Shown piece by piece: positions 47,501 through 59,800 of a stretch of DNA of 64,000 bases. Below the pieces are notes generated by a model. That model saw only the letters and a list, made by a program, of their open reading frames with translations, made no database searches and was not told the DNA's origin. The DNA is from Pristionchus mayeri. Its lineage: Eukaryota > Nematoda > Chromadorea > Rhabditida > Neodiplogasteridae. Position numbers and translations under genes: made by a program. The stretch lies in contig BTRK01000002.1 in NCBI GenBank assembly GCA_036245805.1, forward strand, positions 5,080,689 through 5,144,688, in the 5' to 3' direction. Within the stretch, counting starts at the first letter, position 1, and each line of letters opens with the position of its first letter.

Positions 47501-50500
47501 CCTCGAACTACCGTATACCTGAGATCCGCCTCCGGACGCGTATGCCGCGTTGTTCGAAGAGACCGCGAGCGAGCGGACGTCCTCGCGGTGGCCGAGCTGT
47601 AGGGATTAGAGAATTTATACGCACGTGATCCGGAGAAATACTGGATGCTCGTTAGATCGTTCGAACTAAGTGTGCTTGCGAAACCAGGATTGTGCTAGCA
47701 TACTACAGCATTTTTTTTCTGCAAACGTCGCTCATCAGTCACAACGCAATCACGCTGTACAATATCTCATCCTCATAAGAGGCTAACCGCAAGAACGCAT
47801 AAGATACCACGAATTCTGCCCGTGGCTCCATCAGCCCAAAACTACCGTAGCTTATCTAGATTGGCTCTACATCGGCCCAAAATTACCGTACCTTATCCAG
47901 ATTTGTCATACACTCTGCTCTCGTCTCGTTCGACTCGAGATCCACAGTGATCGCAACTTGCTGCACCGTGTTCGATTTGCAGAGAAGGAACACCTGCAAT
48001 TCTTGTGAAATAGGAAAGATAGAACAAAGGCGAAGTAGGTCAAGATCAGTTAGAAGGCTGCCCAACGATGGATGAGCACCACGTGCAACCGGAAATCAAC
48101 TTGAGACATTCAGTAACTAATTACTAGCTTGTATTGTTATTTTTATTATGTGAAACGGTTCCCAAGAACAAGATAAGGGATGTGTGTGACGTGCGCAAAT
48201 ATATAACCTTTTTGCGAGACGGAACTCTCGACTCTCTATTTTCCTCAAATCATAATCAAACCAACCGTGTAGGTGTACTTGCTTCCCTCCTTCTTCTCTT
48301 CACCTTGCTCCCTCCTTCCTTCTCCCTTCCCCTCCTCCTCTTCTCCTTCTTCATCCTCCACATCTCTTCTGGCTACGATCGATCCCTCCATGGCCAAAGG
48401 GGCGAAATCGGCCCATTTCACCTAAAAATTTTTTTTCAAATTCAGAAATGTGAAGTTTTGCAATTAGAAAAATATACTTTAAAATTTACACGTAGTGATT
48501 TCCCGATCCAGGCCACTATGAGCCACTATGAGCTGAGATTTGAACAATTAAGAATCCGGGGATAGGAAAAAAATCTCAAATTTGCACCCAGTGGTTTCCC
48601 GATCCAGGCATAATATTTCCCACTATGACCTGAGGCTCGAACAATTAAGAATCCGGGGGTGTTGGAAAAAAATCTACTTAATGCCATGAGCTGAACAATA
48701 CTCCCAACTTTGAAAATGAAAAATATATTTAACTACCGCTCCCTCCAACACGTAATTGAAATCCACTCGCGAAATACATGGAAATCTCTACCGGGGCTCT
48801 AATCTGTGGCACCGAAAGATATCGTTGGACATAGTCAGATACTGTGGAAACTCTAGAGGGACAGTCTTTCTATACTCTCTAGTTGTCCAGAGCCCTGATT
48901 TAGGCCCCCATCTGGCTTGGATTGCTCTCACCTTATCCTTCATCGTCCTGTATTCTCCGATCCTTCCTATTCTCGTGGTGACATCTTGTGCGACTTCTTC
49001 CGCAGTCGGAGCTGCTGCATCCTTGCTGCAAGGGAGAAGAATCGATCAATCATTATTTACCGTAGCCTACCTACAGTTACCTACATTTTACACCACCATT
49101 CCTGAAGGGCTTGTCGTTGAGATTTGCAACTACCACACTGTATCTCGCTCGTTCCAGAGCGAATACCAATTCCTACAGTACCCCTTAGAAAATACCAATT
49201 CCTACAGTACCCCTTAGAAAATACCAATTCCTACAGTACCCCTTCACCGTAATCCTACCGTACCTCTCGTTGGCCTTTCTCTTCGCTTTCCTCAGTTTCT
49301 TCGTGACTCTCTTGGCAGTCTCTTCCTCAGTGTACACTCGGAAGATGTCCATCACCTGGCCAGAACCCTGCAATTCAAAAGATCAAATCAAATATCGATT
49401 TTTAATTTTCAAAAATTAGAAGGCGCCCGATCCACTCGGAGCGCAGGGGATAGCATACGAAAAATATCATCAATCTATCAGCAACGTTCCCTTCCAAACG
49501 AAATTAAAATGCATTCAACTTTCGCAAACCAACCCGCTCTTTCTCGTTACACAACTAGCACAAGAGCAAGTCATCCTGGAACTCGGCAATCGCTCATCTG
49601 TGCTTGTACACCAATCGAAACAAATAAATTTGAAATCCTCTCTAATCAGCCTCTCCAGTCGGTACTTATACGTTGGCATCAGGCATCTTTTCATGTTTGA
49701 TTCAATACAATGTTCCATGCTTTTCAAATGCAAATGTTCACCCACCCCTCTCAATTTCGGATATGCACCACTCACCAGACAGAGCAGCAGTCGCTCGTCA
49801 GCACTAGCGCACAGCTGGAGTGCACGGCCGGTCGATTGGCGCAGGAGGCGACCACGAAGGGAGACACGCACGTAGCGCTGAAAGAGGGAATTATGGTGAT
49901 AATACAGTAATCGGTGGGAATCGTCGCCCATTTCATAAAAGAAAGCTGCATTAAGCGTTTAGGAGGAATGGAATGGTGTGGATATGGTAATCGGATACAA
50001 TGGTCCAGGATTTTAATCGAGTGCAGAAGAATTAATCTGTTTGCACACAGAGTGAATGGGAAATTAATGGCAGTAAATTTTAAAGTGCACGTGGAGCCAT
50101 TACTGAAGAAACAAAAAACGAAAGAATCTTATAACATTCTCACAACTCAAAATTGCCTAGATTATAGCAAAAAAAAGGGAAAAAATAATTTAGTCAGAAA
50201 AATTCAAACATATTATCGTATTATACCAAATTCAGAATAAATAAATCCGATGAAACTCACATTGGCCAGGTCGTCCTCCACCTCGGGCACCATCTCGATC
50301 ATCTCCGTCGTTTTGGCCTTCTTCGAGGAGGGATCAGAGGGATCAGCAGACTGCTTCTTCCCTGGAAAAGACAACGTCTTAGGAAGCCTGACGATCTATG
50401 TTTCACTCTCCCATAACCTGAATCGAATTTCGCTGTAGTGTGATAACATCTTTTCATGAACCTCACAAAACAATGTAACTCATATTCTTTAAGCACAAAC

Positions 50501-52748
50501 CCTGACCATTCACGTTTCGCATCCAATTCTAATCCCCCTCCCCTCTCACCTCCGTCGAGCCACTTGAGATCGTAGACGAGCAGCTCCAGCTCGGCACTCG
50601 CAGCCACGAGCATCGAGTCGTTCTTGATGAGAGCGAAGGAGTACACCTGAAGAAGAATGGATTGATCTTCCATCTAACGATGGCTTCACAAGAGCGACGT
50701 AATTGTCGTCATGCTTTGACATGCCCTACTTCTCCAAACATGGACCCGTCCATAAATTTTCGTTAACCTCGGCAAACCTATACAATTGGCTCCCATTCCA
50801 TGGGATGGCAATACAAGTGGCCCCCAAAGAGTCCCTTCATGCAATTCGAGTTATTGTCTGACTCTCTCCAAGATACACACTCTCTTGCCGATCAGACAGT
50901 GCGAGACGTGATACCGAGAGTCATATTTATTTCATATTTATCCGACGTCAGAATACCGATAGAGTCGGACCAGTATTCTTCAATTCCCCTGCTCACCTCA
51001 CTACGACTGTCGCAGATCGTGTAGAAGCACGAGTGCGATTCCACATTCCACAACTTGACCGTCGTGTCCTTGCTCCTGCAGAAATCCAGTCTTTATCAAT
51101 TATCACTTTCAAAATATACCTATTTCCATATATATTCCCCTGTCCTATTTTCGTATAACTCTTCGAGAACATATGCAAAAACAAAATACTGAGAATAACA
51201 AAAACAAAAACAACTGACGCAGTGATCAGGAATCGGTCGCACTGCGAGAACTGGAGATGCGTGATGGAGTCTTTGTGGCCGTTGAGCTTCACAATGCCAG
51301 ACCCGCTCACGAGATCCCACAGGACGACTGTGCTGTCCTGCGAAGGAATGGAAGTTAAGGTGAACGGCCTTCCACATCCAGCGACTTCTCAGTTTCGAGC
51401 TAGATAGGTAAGTATGTCCGGCTGTTAGTTGGGGCAGAGTACTGTCACAAAATTGTCCGATTCTTGCCATAATGGAGTGAAAGAGGGATGAATGAAAAAA
51501 TGAATAATTAGCTTCATTTTTTGTCAAGCTGAATTGCAAGCACGGATGTTAACGGTTTCACTGGAATATGAAAGCAACTGCATCTAACAACCCACAATTT
51601 CAGATCACTCGATAGGGGAAGTATAAACCTCACAATAAAGAATCCGTTTCATGCAAAAGATTACCTTTCCTCCCGTCGCCACACTGAGGCCGTCATGGGA
51701 GAAGGCGATGGCGTTGACGCCAGATCGATGGCCGATCAGAGAGGTGAACGAAGATTGATCTGAATGGCACTAGGTCGGATGAGCACTATGACGTCATGCC
51801 GCCTTTTATGCATAAAAAGCGGCCTGACGTCATAGGTCTCACCCGACCTGGTGCCGTCTGAATCAATCTGCATGTTTTCACCGTATTTCATACAATTGAA
51901 AGAAGGCCAAGGGCTAATTCGAGTAATATACAAAAGAGCAAGGACGGAAAATTGCTCCAGGATGAAAACTGGCCATTTTACCGTTTCAGAAGGCCTTTAA
52001 ATTTAGCCAACGACCGTCAAACTATTTGAATATGCGCGCGCCTGATCACGGCAACAGAAGTGAAAGAGCATGTTACAACAAGATAGCGGGCTTATCAGGC
52101 ATACGCGCAAATTCAAATATTCTGACGGTTGTTGGGTAACTTTAATTACCGTACCTTCGGCGGTGCGGTCGTAGAGGCGCAGCGAGCCGTCGCTGTAGCC
52201 AATGGCGAGGAAGCGCTTCGCCGTATCCATCTTCAGTGCAGTGACGCTCTTCTTCTCGTTCTCGAGAGAGGCGATCTGCAAATAAATTAATGGACTGAAA
52301 CATCACTAATAATTATGTTTAAAAAATGTTTAATGAGTAAGAAGCAGTGCTGATTCTAACCTGAGCGCCTCCACCTGAGTAGATAGCAACCAGAACAACG
52401 ACAACTAACCTTCTCGCTAGTTCTCATGTTGTAGATGTTGGCTGCGTCCGCTGCAGCGACAACGGACGAAGAGCTATCGAGGGCAACCACCTGTAAATAG
52501 TCAAAATCGTCCACGGATTCGGCCGAATCCAAGATCTCAATTTAGTACAAACCAATTAGCTAACGAATTCGAAGCGAACAACTATAATCCAAGTTGAAGG
52601 AAGACTAGGATTCGCCGGGTTGACAAGGATAAGGCTTCAGGAAGGATTTATAAAAGGAGGAAAGAATGCTTACCGCGCCGTTCGCGCTTCCGACGACGTT
52701 GCACGCACCAGCGTGCACGTACCGCAAGTAGTCCTTTGTTAGGCCCAT
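41575..52748 (-). CDS. WDR3: WDR3/UTP12, small-subunit processome WD40 protein
   Basis: Nucleolar protein of the UTP-B complex, needed for 18S rRNA processing. Exons: 52748-52674, 52490-52410, 52275-52155, 51759-51665, 51337-51219, 51075-50997, 50646-50550, 50361-50261, 49877-49776, 49367-49264, 49025-48932, 48421-48266, 47993-47892, 47596-47519, 47389-47270, 47018-46911, 46555-46485, 46200-46110, 45864-45757, 45527-45427, 45201-45129, 44913-44875, 44802-44740, 44186-44085, 44010-43942, 43622-43569, 43327-43262, 43007-42922, 42643-42515, 42153-42060, 41812-41747, 41673-41575. Total 2943 nt, 980 aa (human 943). The start [11 protein letters not shown] matches the family. WD repeats include [55 protein letters not shown] and DRSIRCWEL. 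Exon 12 is acidic. The C-terminal Utp12 domain ([16 protein letters not shown]) ends in a Lys-rich tail. Confidence 0.93.
44462..44612. mobile_element. Small inverted-repeat element
   Basis: CATAGGTGGGC at the left and GCCCACCTATG at the right bound about 150 bp that carry ACACCCCCGGTTTT twice and a C11 run at 44542-44552. It lies in the WDR3 intron between 44740 and 44186. Confidence 0.55.
45112..45124 (-). repeat. WDR3: G13 run at a WDR3 splice donor
   Basis: The intron after exon 45201-45129 begins GTGAG and continues into 13 consecutive G on the coding strand. Long G runs are replication hazards in C. elegans when the DOG-1 helicase is absent (established knowledge). Confidence 0.85.
48452..48672. 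repeat. Two tandem units of about 110 bp
   Basis: The words GATTTCCCGATCCAGGC and GAACAATTAAGAATCCGGG each appear twice in the same order. The block lies in the WDR3 intron between exons 49025-48932 and 48421-48266. Confidence 0.75.
49166..49245. repeat. 29-bp minisatellite, 2.7 copies
   Basis: Exact repeats of a 29-bp unit containing CAATTCCTACAGTACCCC, in the WDR3 intron between 49264 and 49025, starting about 20 bp from the donor. Confidence 0.9.
51766..51855. mobile_element. CRE-palindrome MITE, copy 6, next to a splice acceptor
   Basis: Flanked by ATCTGAAT and GTCTGAAT, an 8-bp target duplication with one mismatch. Only ATTCAG separates the element from WDR3 exon 51759-51665, so the branch-point region of the intron lies inside the element. 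Confidence 0.85.
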
Positions 52749-53877
52749 CACTGGAAATGGGACCTTGAGCAAGCTACAAATAGGGGCAGCACATGTAAAA
52801 GAGCATACGAATATAAATATTCGCGAAGTGATCATGATGAAAAATTAGGAAACAGTTGCAAAAGTAGCAGGAATTTATGAGATTCAGGCAGTAACATAAT
52901 ATTCTACTTGTATGAACAAGTAGAATATTATGTATTCTACTCGTATGTGCAAGGTAAGCTAGCCTAATTTTCGGCAGAATTCGGACTAATTATAAGCAAA
53001 ATAATAAGTTGATGGACAGAGAATGACGATACGACGCGGAAAGTATAGCCGAGGACTCTAGGAAACGGGCGCATGAGTGCATTAGGCTAGCACATAAAGA
53101 TAGACAACATTTAGAACGTGAACAGGCATATTAAAGCAAGCAACAATTAGATGTCAACGTCAAACAAATTGCAAATTACTCAAAAACTAGGAAAGTTTGG
53201 GTTTCAAGAAAGTGAGACTATTTGACGGTGCGACAGTAGGATTGAGCTCAATTTACGGATCGAGAACTGAGTTTTTAATTTTACTTTTTAAATTTAATAT
53301 ATTTTGCACTTCCCCAACTTATTATAGATTAACTGCTATATGATATTAATAAGGAAATGAAATATTAATGGACAGCATATATTCTTCATTTTCAAATTGC
53401 ATTGGATATTTTCCCATCCTTTCTACAATCTCCATGCTTTGCAACGTTCCGATTCTCTGATCGTTTGAACCACGGGGGCTTAAATTATTTTCCGCAAGGC
53501 AAATAAAGTTATCCAGGCGAGGGACGCGTACCAGCTGTGCAAATTACAAATTAAGTGGAATAGATACCCCTACACAACCGGACTTCCGTACACCAACCGC
53601 GACGCAAGAGCTCGCGCGCGGTCGGGTTGTTGTGAGGACCGGCTGTTGAGCCTGCATTTAGTATAGCACTTACTGATGCTAAGTGCACGTGTAAGTGCAA
53701 AATGTAAATTCGCAGAAACATACGGTAAGCCCGGCAAAAAAATTCAATTGGCTTGGCCGACGCCATGTTTTTATCCATGGTTAAACCCACGTGTTAACAA
53801 GAATCTCGAAAGCAAGTCAAGGCATCTTTATCACATCATCACAATCAATCACATGTTCTACAAGTTCATCATCTCTG
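52749..53877. other. Region between WDR3 and the nucleoside hydrolase
   Basis: No gene supported. It contains a perfect hairpin at 52895-52932, about 150 bp upstream of the WDR3 start (16-bp arms CATAATATTCTACTTG, 6-nt loop), and a GC-rich patch near 53580-53650. The promoter or trans-splice site of WDR3 should lie here. Confidence 0.5.
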
Positions 53878-56800
53878 TCACTCCTTTTTGGTATTGAGCA
53901 CAGCCATGCGCACCATTCCATCCACATAGTGCACATCGTATGCAGTCACGAAGGTGATCGGACGGCGAGTCCTGAGTGGAAATCTGGACTACCGTAATCT
54001 AGACTACTTAGCGACTACAGTATTCCTTTCTCACCTATCCACTCCTCTCTCGTTGTCATCCTGCTCCCACAGCTGATCCGTCCAGTCCACCATCACCTGG
54101 CCCCTGCAGGTCGATTCAGTAATCTACCGTTCCCTCCGATCTACCGTAACCTGGTGTATTTTCCGGCCAGCTCCACATTGACGCGCAGCTTCACCGACTC
54201 CTTGATTACCTTCTCCGGAATGATCGCAGTTGATACGGCAATCTCGTCACAGTAGGCGTACTGTCTGTGACAATTAACGATTATTTCTTCCTTTCCTAAT
54301 GTTATAGTCTATCTACTGTTGCTTATTTGAATAATGATAATTATTTCGCTAATAATGTACTAACCATCGTGATGATTTCCCATCTACGAACTTAATCTCA
54401 TTGTGAAACATAATTATGTTTGAAATAAGTATGTATAGTTCTCGATCGACTTCCACCGTGCACCTGTTCGCCTTGGCGAGCTCCTTGCGACCGACAGATG
54501 TTGCCGTAGAGAGGAAATCGGCCAGTGGCGTGCCGAATCCGAGATGCGCATGGAAGTCCACTTCCTGATCGATACCGTAATCCCTACCGGAGCCCTGATC
54601 CTGGCTATTGTACTCGCACACTACCCCTCTTTTTATGAAGGTCGGGTAATGGGGCAGAACAATACTAGTTGAGTTTCAGAGATACTTCAAAGGGAATGAG
54701 AGAAGTCTTATTGATTATGATCATGGTGCCCCGTAAAATTAAGAAGTTGTAACCTGCAGTTATAGTACCCCAAATTTATTCGACTACCGTATACCTTCTC
54801 GTGCTTCTTTCCGTCCAGGACGAACGCCTCCCAGGGCACCATCGTGATGGGCGACTCCATCTCTGCAAGTAGGGTCATCCACTCAAAATTTCAAAATTTT
54901 GCTAAAATTCTTTTATTATATGGGACGGGGTTATCGATGGTGCGGAAAGAGAATAGCGTCACTAGAATTATAATATATTTCATTTTCAATGAGTATGCGT
55001 CTATTTCTCTAAGCTCCGCCCATCGTGGTGTAGTGCAAGCTCTCCAGAGGTTTGCTGGGTCATGTCAGTTCAGCGGGACAATATTTCGAAATTTCACATT
55101 GAATATATCATGTTTTCTTTTATTGCATTACATAGAACTGTTAAATTTGGTAAATAATTGATCATGTTTTATATTCTGGGACGTATGTGCTTCTAATCAT
55201 TGAGCTCGATTGATAATGGTATACTGTAGCTTCGTGCATTTCTGTGTGCTAAATTTAAGTAAATTATTAATATACCTTTTGAATACATAGTATGTTCAAT
55301 CGGGTGATATTCAATCGTATAAAATGAAAGAAAACATAAATATCGCTTAAATATTAGCTGCGGCGTCCATCATCTTCTAAAAGTTCAAGCTTGTATTGCA
55401 ATGTTTCGCTGACATAAATTTTGCTAATTTTTTGTTGAATAAACTAATCTTGTACGTAGAGTATTCCAACTCAGATTTGGAGGGCGGCACCCCCTGAAAC
55501 GATTTCTAGCTAATTTAAACTGAATGTGGCGAAATACAAGTGCCTACAGAATTTTTTCGCTGACATATTTTTTTCCTATTTTTTAAATATATTTTTCTCA
55601 TGAATAACTCTTTATTCGCTGTAAAAATTGGAGAACGGCATCCCCTAGAATTCGGTAACTGATTTTTTAAAAAGATTTCTTCATAGATTTAAATTCGCGG
55701 TGCTTGGGAAACATCGCTCCGTGCACAACCTTTTCCCGGTTTTAAGCTTTTTAATTTGCAGATGATTGTCCCTAGTCCTCCACTCAAAATTTCAAAATTT
55801 TTTTAAAATTCTGAATTTGTGTACGATGGGGATATCGACAATGCGGAAAGAGGATAGCGTCACTAGAATAGTATTATATTTCATTTTTAACGAGTATCAG
55901 GCTATCTTTCTAAACTCCGCCCACCGCGGTGTCGTGCAAGCTCTCCAGTGGTTCGCTGGGTCATATCAGTTCAATGAGTCAATTGTGCAAAATTTCAAAA
56001 TGTTTTTATTTATTTTTTCTTTATCTAATTTTATATACCACTTACTCCCGATCAATAATTGACCTAGATAGATGCATTTATATGATTTTGACGATTGCAA
56101 TCAAGTATAAACCCTAATTGTATACTGTAGCATTGTCAAAAATTGTTATCCAGTTTGAATTAGATAGAATATCACGACTTATACAACCTGAATAATCTCT
56201 ACACCATTATTTATATCACCAGCGATATCAACAATAAAGAAATATGTATGACAAAGCTTCTGATTAATGCAGTTGTCAAAAAACTTCATCATAAGATTTG
56301 ACAAGGTGTGTCGAAGTGAATTTGGCTGAATTTTTTTCTAATGCACCTATCGAGTATGTAGAACATCTGAAGTGCAAAATTGGAAAGGCGCATCTCCTAA
56401 ATCGTTTTCTGGCCAATTAAAAGCTTGAAGATCGCATGTTGAGTCTGATTTTAGAGAGGTGTGTCGAAGTAGATTTAGCTTGTTTTTTTAGAGTAGCTTC
56501 CTTGAAACCAGTTCTATCCATTCACTGAATATTGGAAAGGCGCATCAATTAAAAATCGATATATAATTATAAAATCTATTTTGTGTTGAGATTTGAATTC
56601 GCGGGATCGGGGAAACATCGCTCTTTGCACAACCTTTTCCCGGTTTTAAGATTTTTAATTTGCAGATGGTTGTCCCTAGGTCACTACAAGAAAATTTCGA
56701 AAAACTTTATTAGCAATTTCTTTTATAGCATTCTATAGAGCGCACATGCACGATCAATAATTGATCCAATTATGAAAAAATTAAAGCAAGTGGTACTATG

Positions 56801-59800
56801 TACTCTCGACAAATGAGAACTGTATACTGTAGCTTCACGACAAGCGTTTGATATATTTAAATTTTTAAACATTCTACCTTTTTAATAGCTAGTAGATTCT
56901 ATCTGTGCTCATTGTAGTGCGCAGAATGAATAAAAACATTGCAATCACAGAAATATTAGCTACAGCGCACTACATGCTCAGCAAGATCATCATCATTTAG
57001 CTTCAGAACGCTGACATAATTTTTGCTACTTTTTCGTTCAGTAAACCATTTCAGGAAGCAGAACAGCTCTTCTCAGAATTGGAGAGGGGCATCCCCTTAA
57101 ACGATTGCTACCGAATTAAATCTGAATGTTAGATAATTCATGAGCCAACAGAATTTTTTCGCTGACATATTTATTTTTTAAATTTTTTTGGTAGCTTCCA
57201 TAAGCTATGTTCTACTTATATCTTAAAAATTGGAGAGGGGCATCTTCTAGAAATCGAAAGAGCTTTAAAAAAACAATTTTCTTCACAGATTTAAACTCGC
57301 GGGCAGTTGGGAAACAGCAAATCGTGCATAACCTTTTCCCGGTTTTAAGGTTTTTAATTTACAGATGGTGGTCCCTAACCGATTTCTACATGATCTTGCA
57401 AAATGTCAATGTGCGATTACGTATTCTGGCATTTTGCCAGATAAACCAAAGCGACAGAGCAAGCGTATTGGGGAGAGTCGCACCTGAGAGCACGATCGAG
57501 GCGGCCTCGGGGTCGCCGTGGAAGTTGAACTCGGCCGACGACTGCGAGTTCACGTTGCCGATGCCTGAATGGCGGCTCTGGCTCTGATTCTGCGGTTCTG
57601 CACTACGGCTCTAGGAAATTCCGGTTATGGATCTGGTTCTATTCTACGGCTCTGGGAAATTGCGCCTACCGTAGTAGTTGCCGCCCATGATGACGACGCG
57701 AGCGGGCTGCGTCTTGAATCTGAGAGCAAAGATCAAGGTTTAGAGATCGGATATAAATTATCAGAAACAATGCATTCTGAAGGGGGAGATGACGGCACTA
57801 CGTCGGATGAGAACTATGACGTCATACCGCCTTTGATCTATCAAAGGTTGCATGACGTCATAGTTCTCATCCGACCTAGTGCCGAGATGATTCTCTCTTA
57901 TTTCCATGCTCGCCCGCTTATCGATCAGGGAGCGAATCTTTCTGGAAATGTGCAAGCACAATGTCGTGCAGAAACTACCCCATCGAGTGAGAGGAGAGAT
58001 CAGAGCACAATGACCAAAGATCAAAGACCAACCCATCATCAAGCTTCAGGGCCAGGGCGAGATTCGTGAGCGGGCCGATGGCGACGAGCGTCGCGTCCGG
58101 GTGCTCCTTGGTGAGTCTGCAGAGCTTCCCATTTTCAACAAGAAATTCGTAATTAGTCGTTTGCGGCGCTCTGCAAGAGTGCTGAAATGCCCAATTCTCT
58201 TCAACTTGCATGCTCTCTCGTCGATCAGACAAGCGAGAGAGATGGAGTTATTTGAATCCCTAATCTTCAGCGAGAGTCTCCACAATTCCCATGCTCTCTC
58301 GTCATATTACCCGGACTGACTCCTCTTGGGTGTTCGAAAAGGAGAGAGTACCTGATCAGGGCTTGAGCGGCGTGCTCCGATTCCCAGCACGAAAAGTCTG
58401 ACTCGAGCACCTGCAGATTACTGTGGTTTATGATGATCGATCGATACGTTTATCGAAAGCGAAGCTTCTCAGGAGGCACACAGATTATCCTACGGATTAC
58501 TGTGGCTAAGCCGGGAGCAGTGAATGACTCTCTCAATTTCACGTGGTCTCTCATCCGCTAGGCAGACCGATAAATGTTGACAAACAGAATGCTACCTTTG
58601 TTCCTGCGCATGACCATGGTTTATTGGTGACAACACTAAGCGATGAAAATGCAAAAGAAGATGAAAGGTAGAAGTTCAAAGATCAAAGATCACCTCGGGG
58701 AAATTCTTGGGCTGATCTCCGAGGCCGTCCTTGCCGAAGAAGAAGGACTCGTCCGAGGCGAGGTCGTGCACCACCTGGAGAGACTCTCTTCAAATCACGT
58801 ACTCTCTCATCGGTTACTGACAGCGAATGGGGTGCATCTCACTTTTCCGTTTACCGTTTTTTCCTTCGAAAACCTCCAAAGATTCCATTTTCCTCAATGC
58901 AGGTGTCTATGGATTAGAGGTGAAACACAAGATGATTAGCCCAAGATTGATTTTTCTTTCACCTGCGAGATAGACAGTGAGAGAAAGCACCGGAATGGCA
59001 CTAGGTCGGATGAGAACTACGAAGTCATTCCGCCCTCGACATATCAAATGACATCATAGTTATCATCCGAACTAGTGCCCTCTCGTCGATTAGATAAAGA
59101 GAGCGTCGGGATTGGAGAGAATCGTCAATGCAAAACCCTTCTCGACAATAGTGATTATTTTCCGTTTGGAAAGATAAAATTGAAATTTCCTGAATGCAGG
59201 TGTCTATGAATTAAAAGTGAAACAGAAAACTTATACAGCCCAAAATCGGTTCTTCTTTCCCCTGCTGGTGTAATGCACTTACCGCTGGGTTCTTGATAAG
59301 CTGCGTGGAGGCGCCCTTGTAGATCGGGATGTGCTTCTGGATACGGTAGGTTACGATAGGCCGTTCTGTGGGTCATGCACCTTAACTCCGTTGGCGCGTT
59401 GAGCTCGGGCGACGTTCGCCGCTGCCTGGAGGGCGCTCACACAGCCGTGCGTGGTCGTGAAGGCGATGATCTGGATTTCGTCTGACTCTCTCAATATCGC
59501 GTGCTATCTCGCCCTGTATGACGTCTGGTTCTCTCACTTTCCCATGATATCCCGCTCTGTCAGATCTTCGAAAAAGCGTGACGTGAAAAGCATCAACTAT
59601 ATTGCGTCAGAATCAGGCAATACCTCCATCCCCAGCCCAGATAGACTATCAGACATAGGAAAGGTTGATGTCACCACTTTTCCATTCACGAATGAGTTTC
59701 AGACAAATTACAAATCTGATAGAAAGAGCTGCCTGGAATGAGTAGTAGGCGTGGCAAAAATAATAACTTGAGTAATTCCTGTTAGCAAAGTGGAAAGTGG

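Noticed and set aside
48134..48565. 143-aa plus-strand reading frame
   Set aside because: It is the antisense of WDR3 exon 12 and flanking repeats; the acidic minus-strand reading fits the WDR3 phases.
49166..49245. CRISPR-like array
   Set aside because: Direct tandem repeats without spacers inside a eukaryotic intron; a minisatellite.
54564..54600. Extra 12 residues at the start of nucleoside-hydrolase exon 10
   Set aside because: Not rejected outright: both acceptors are weak and in frame, so I kept the longer form and noted the shorter one.
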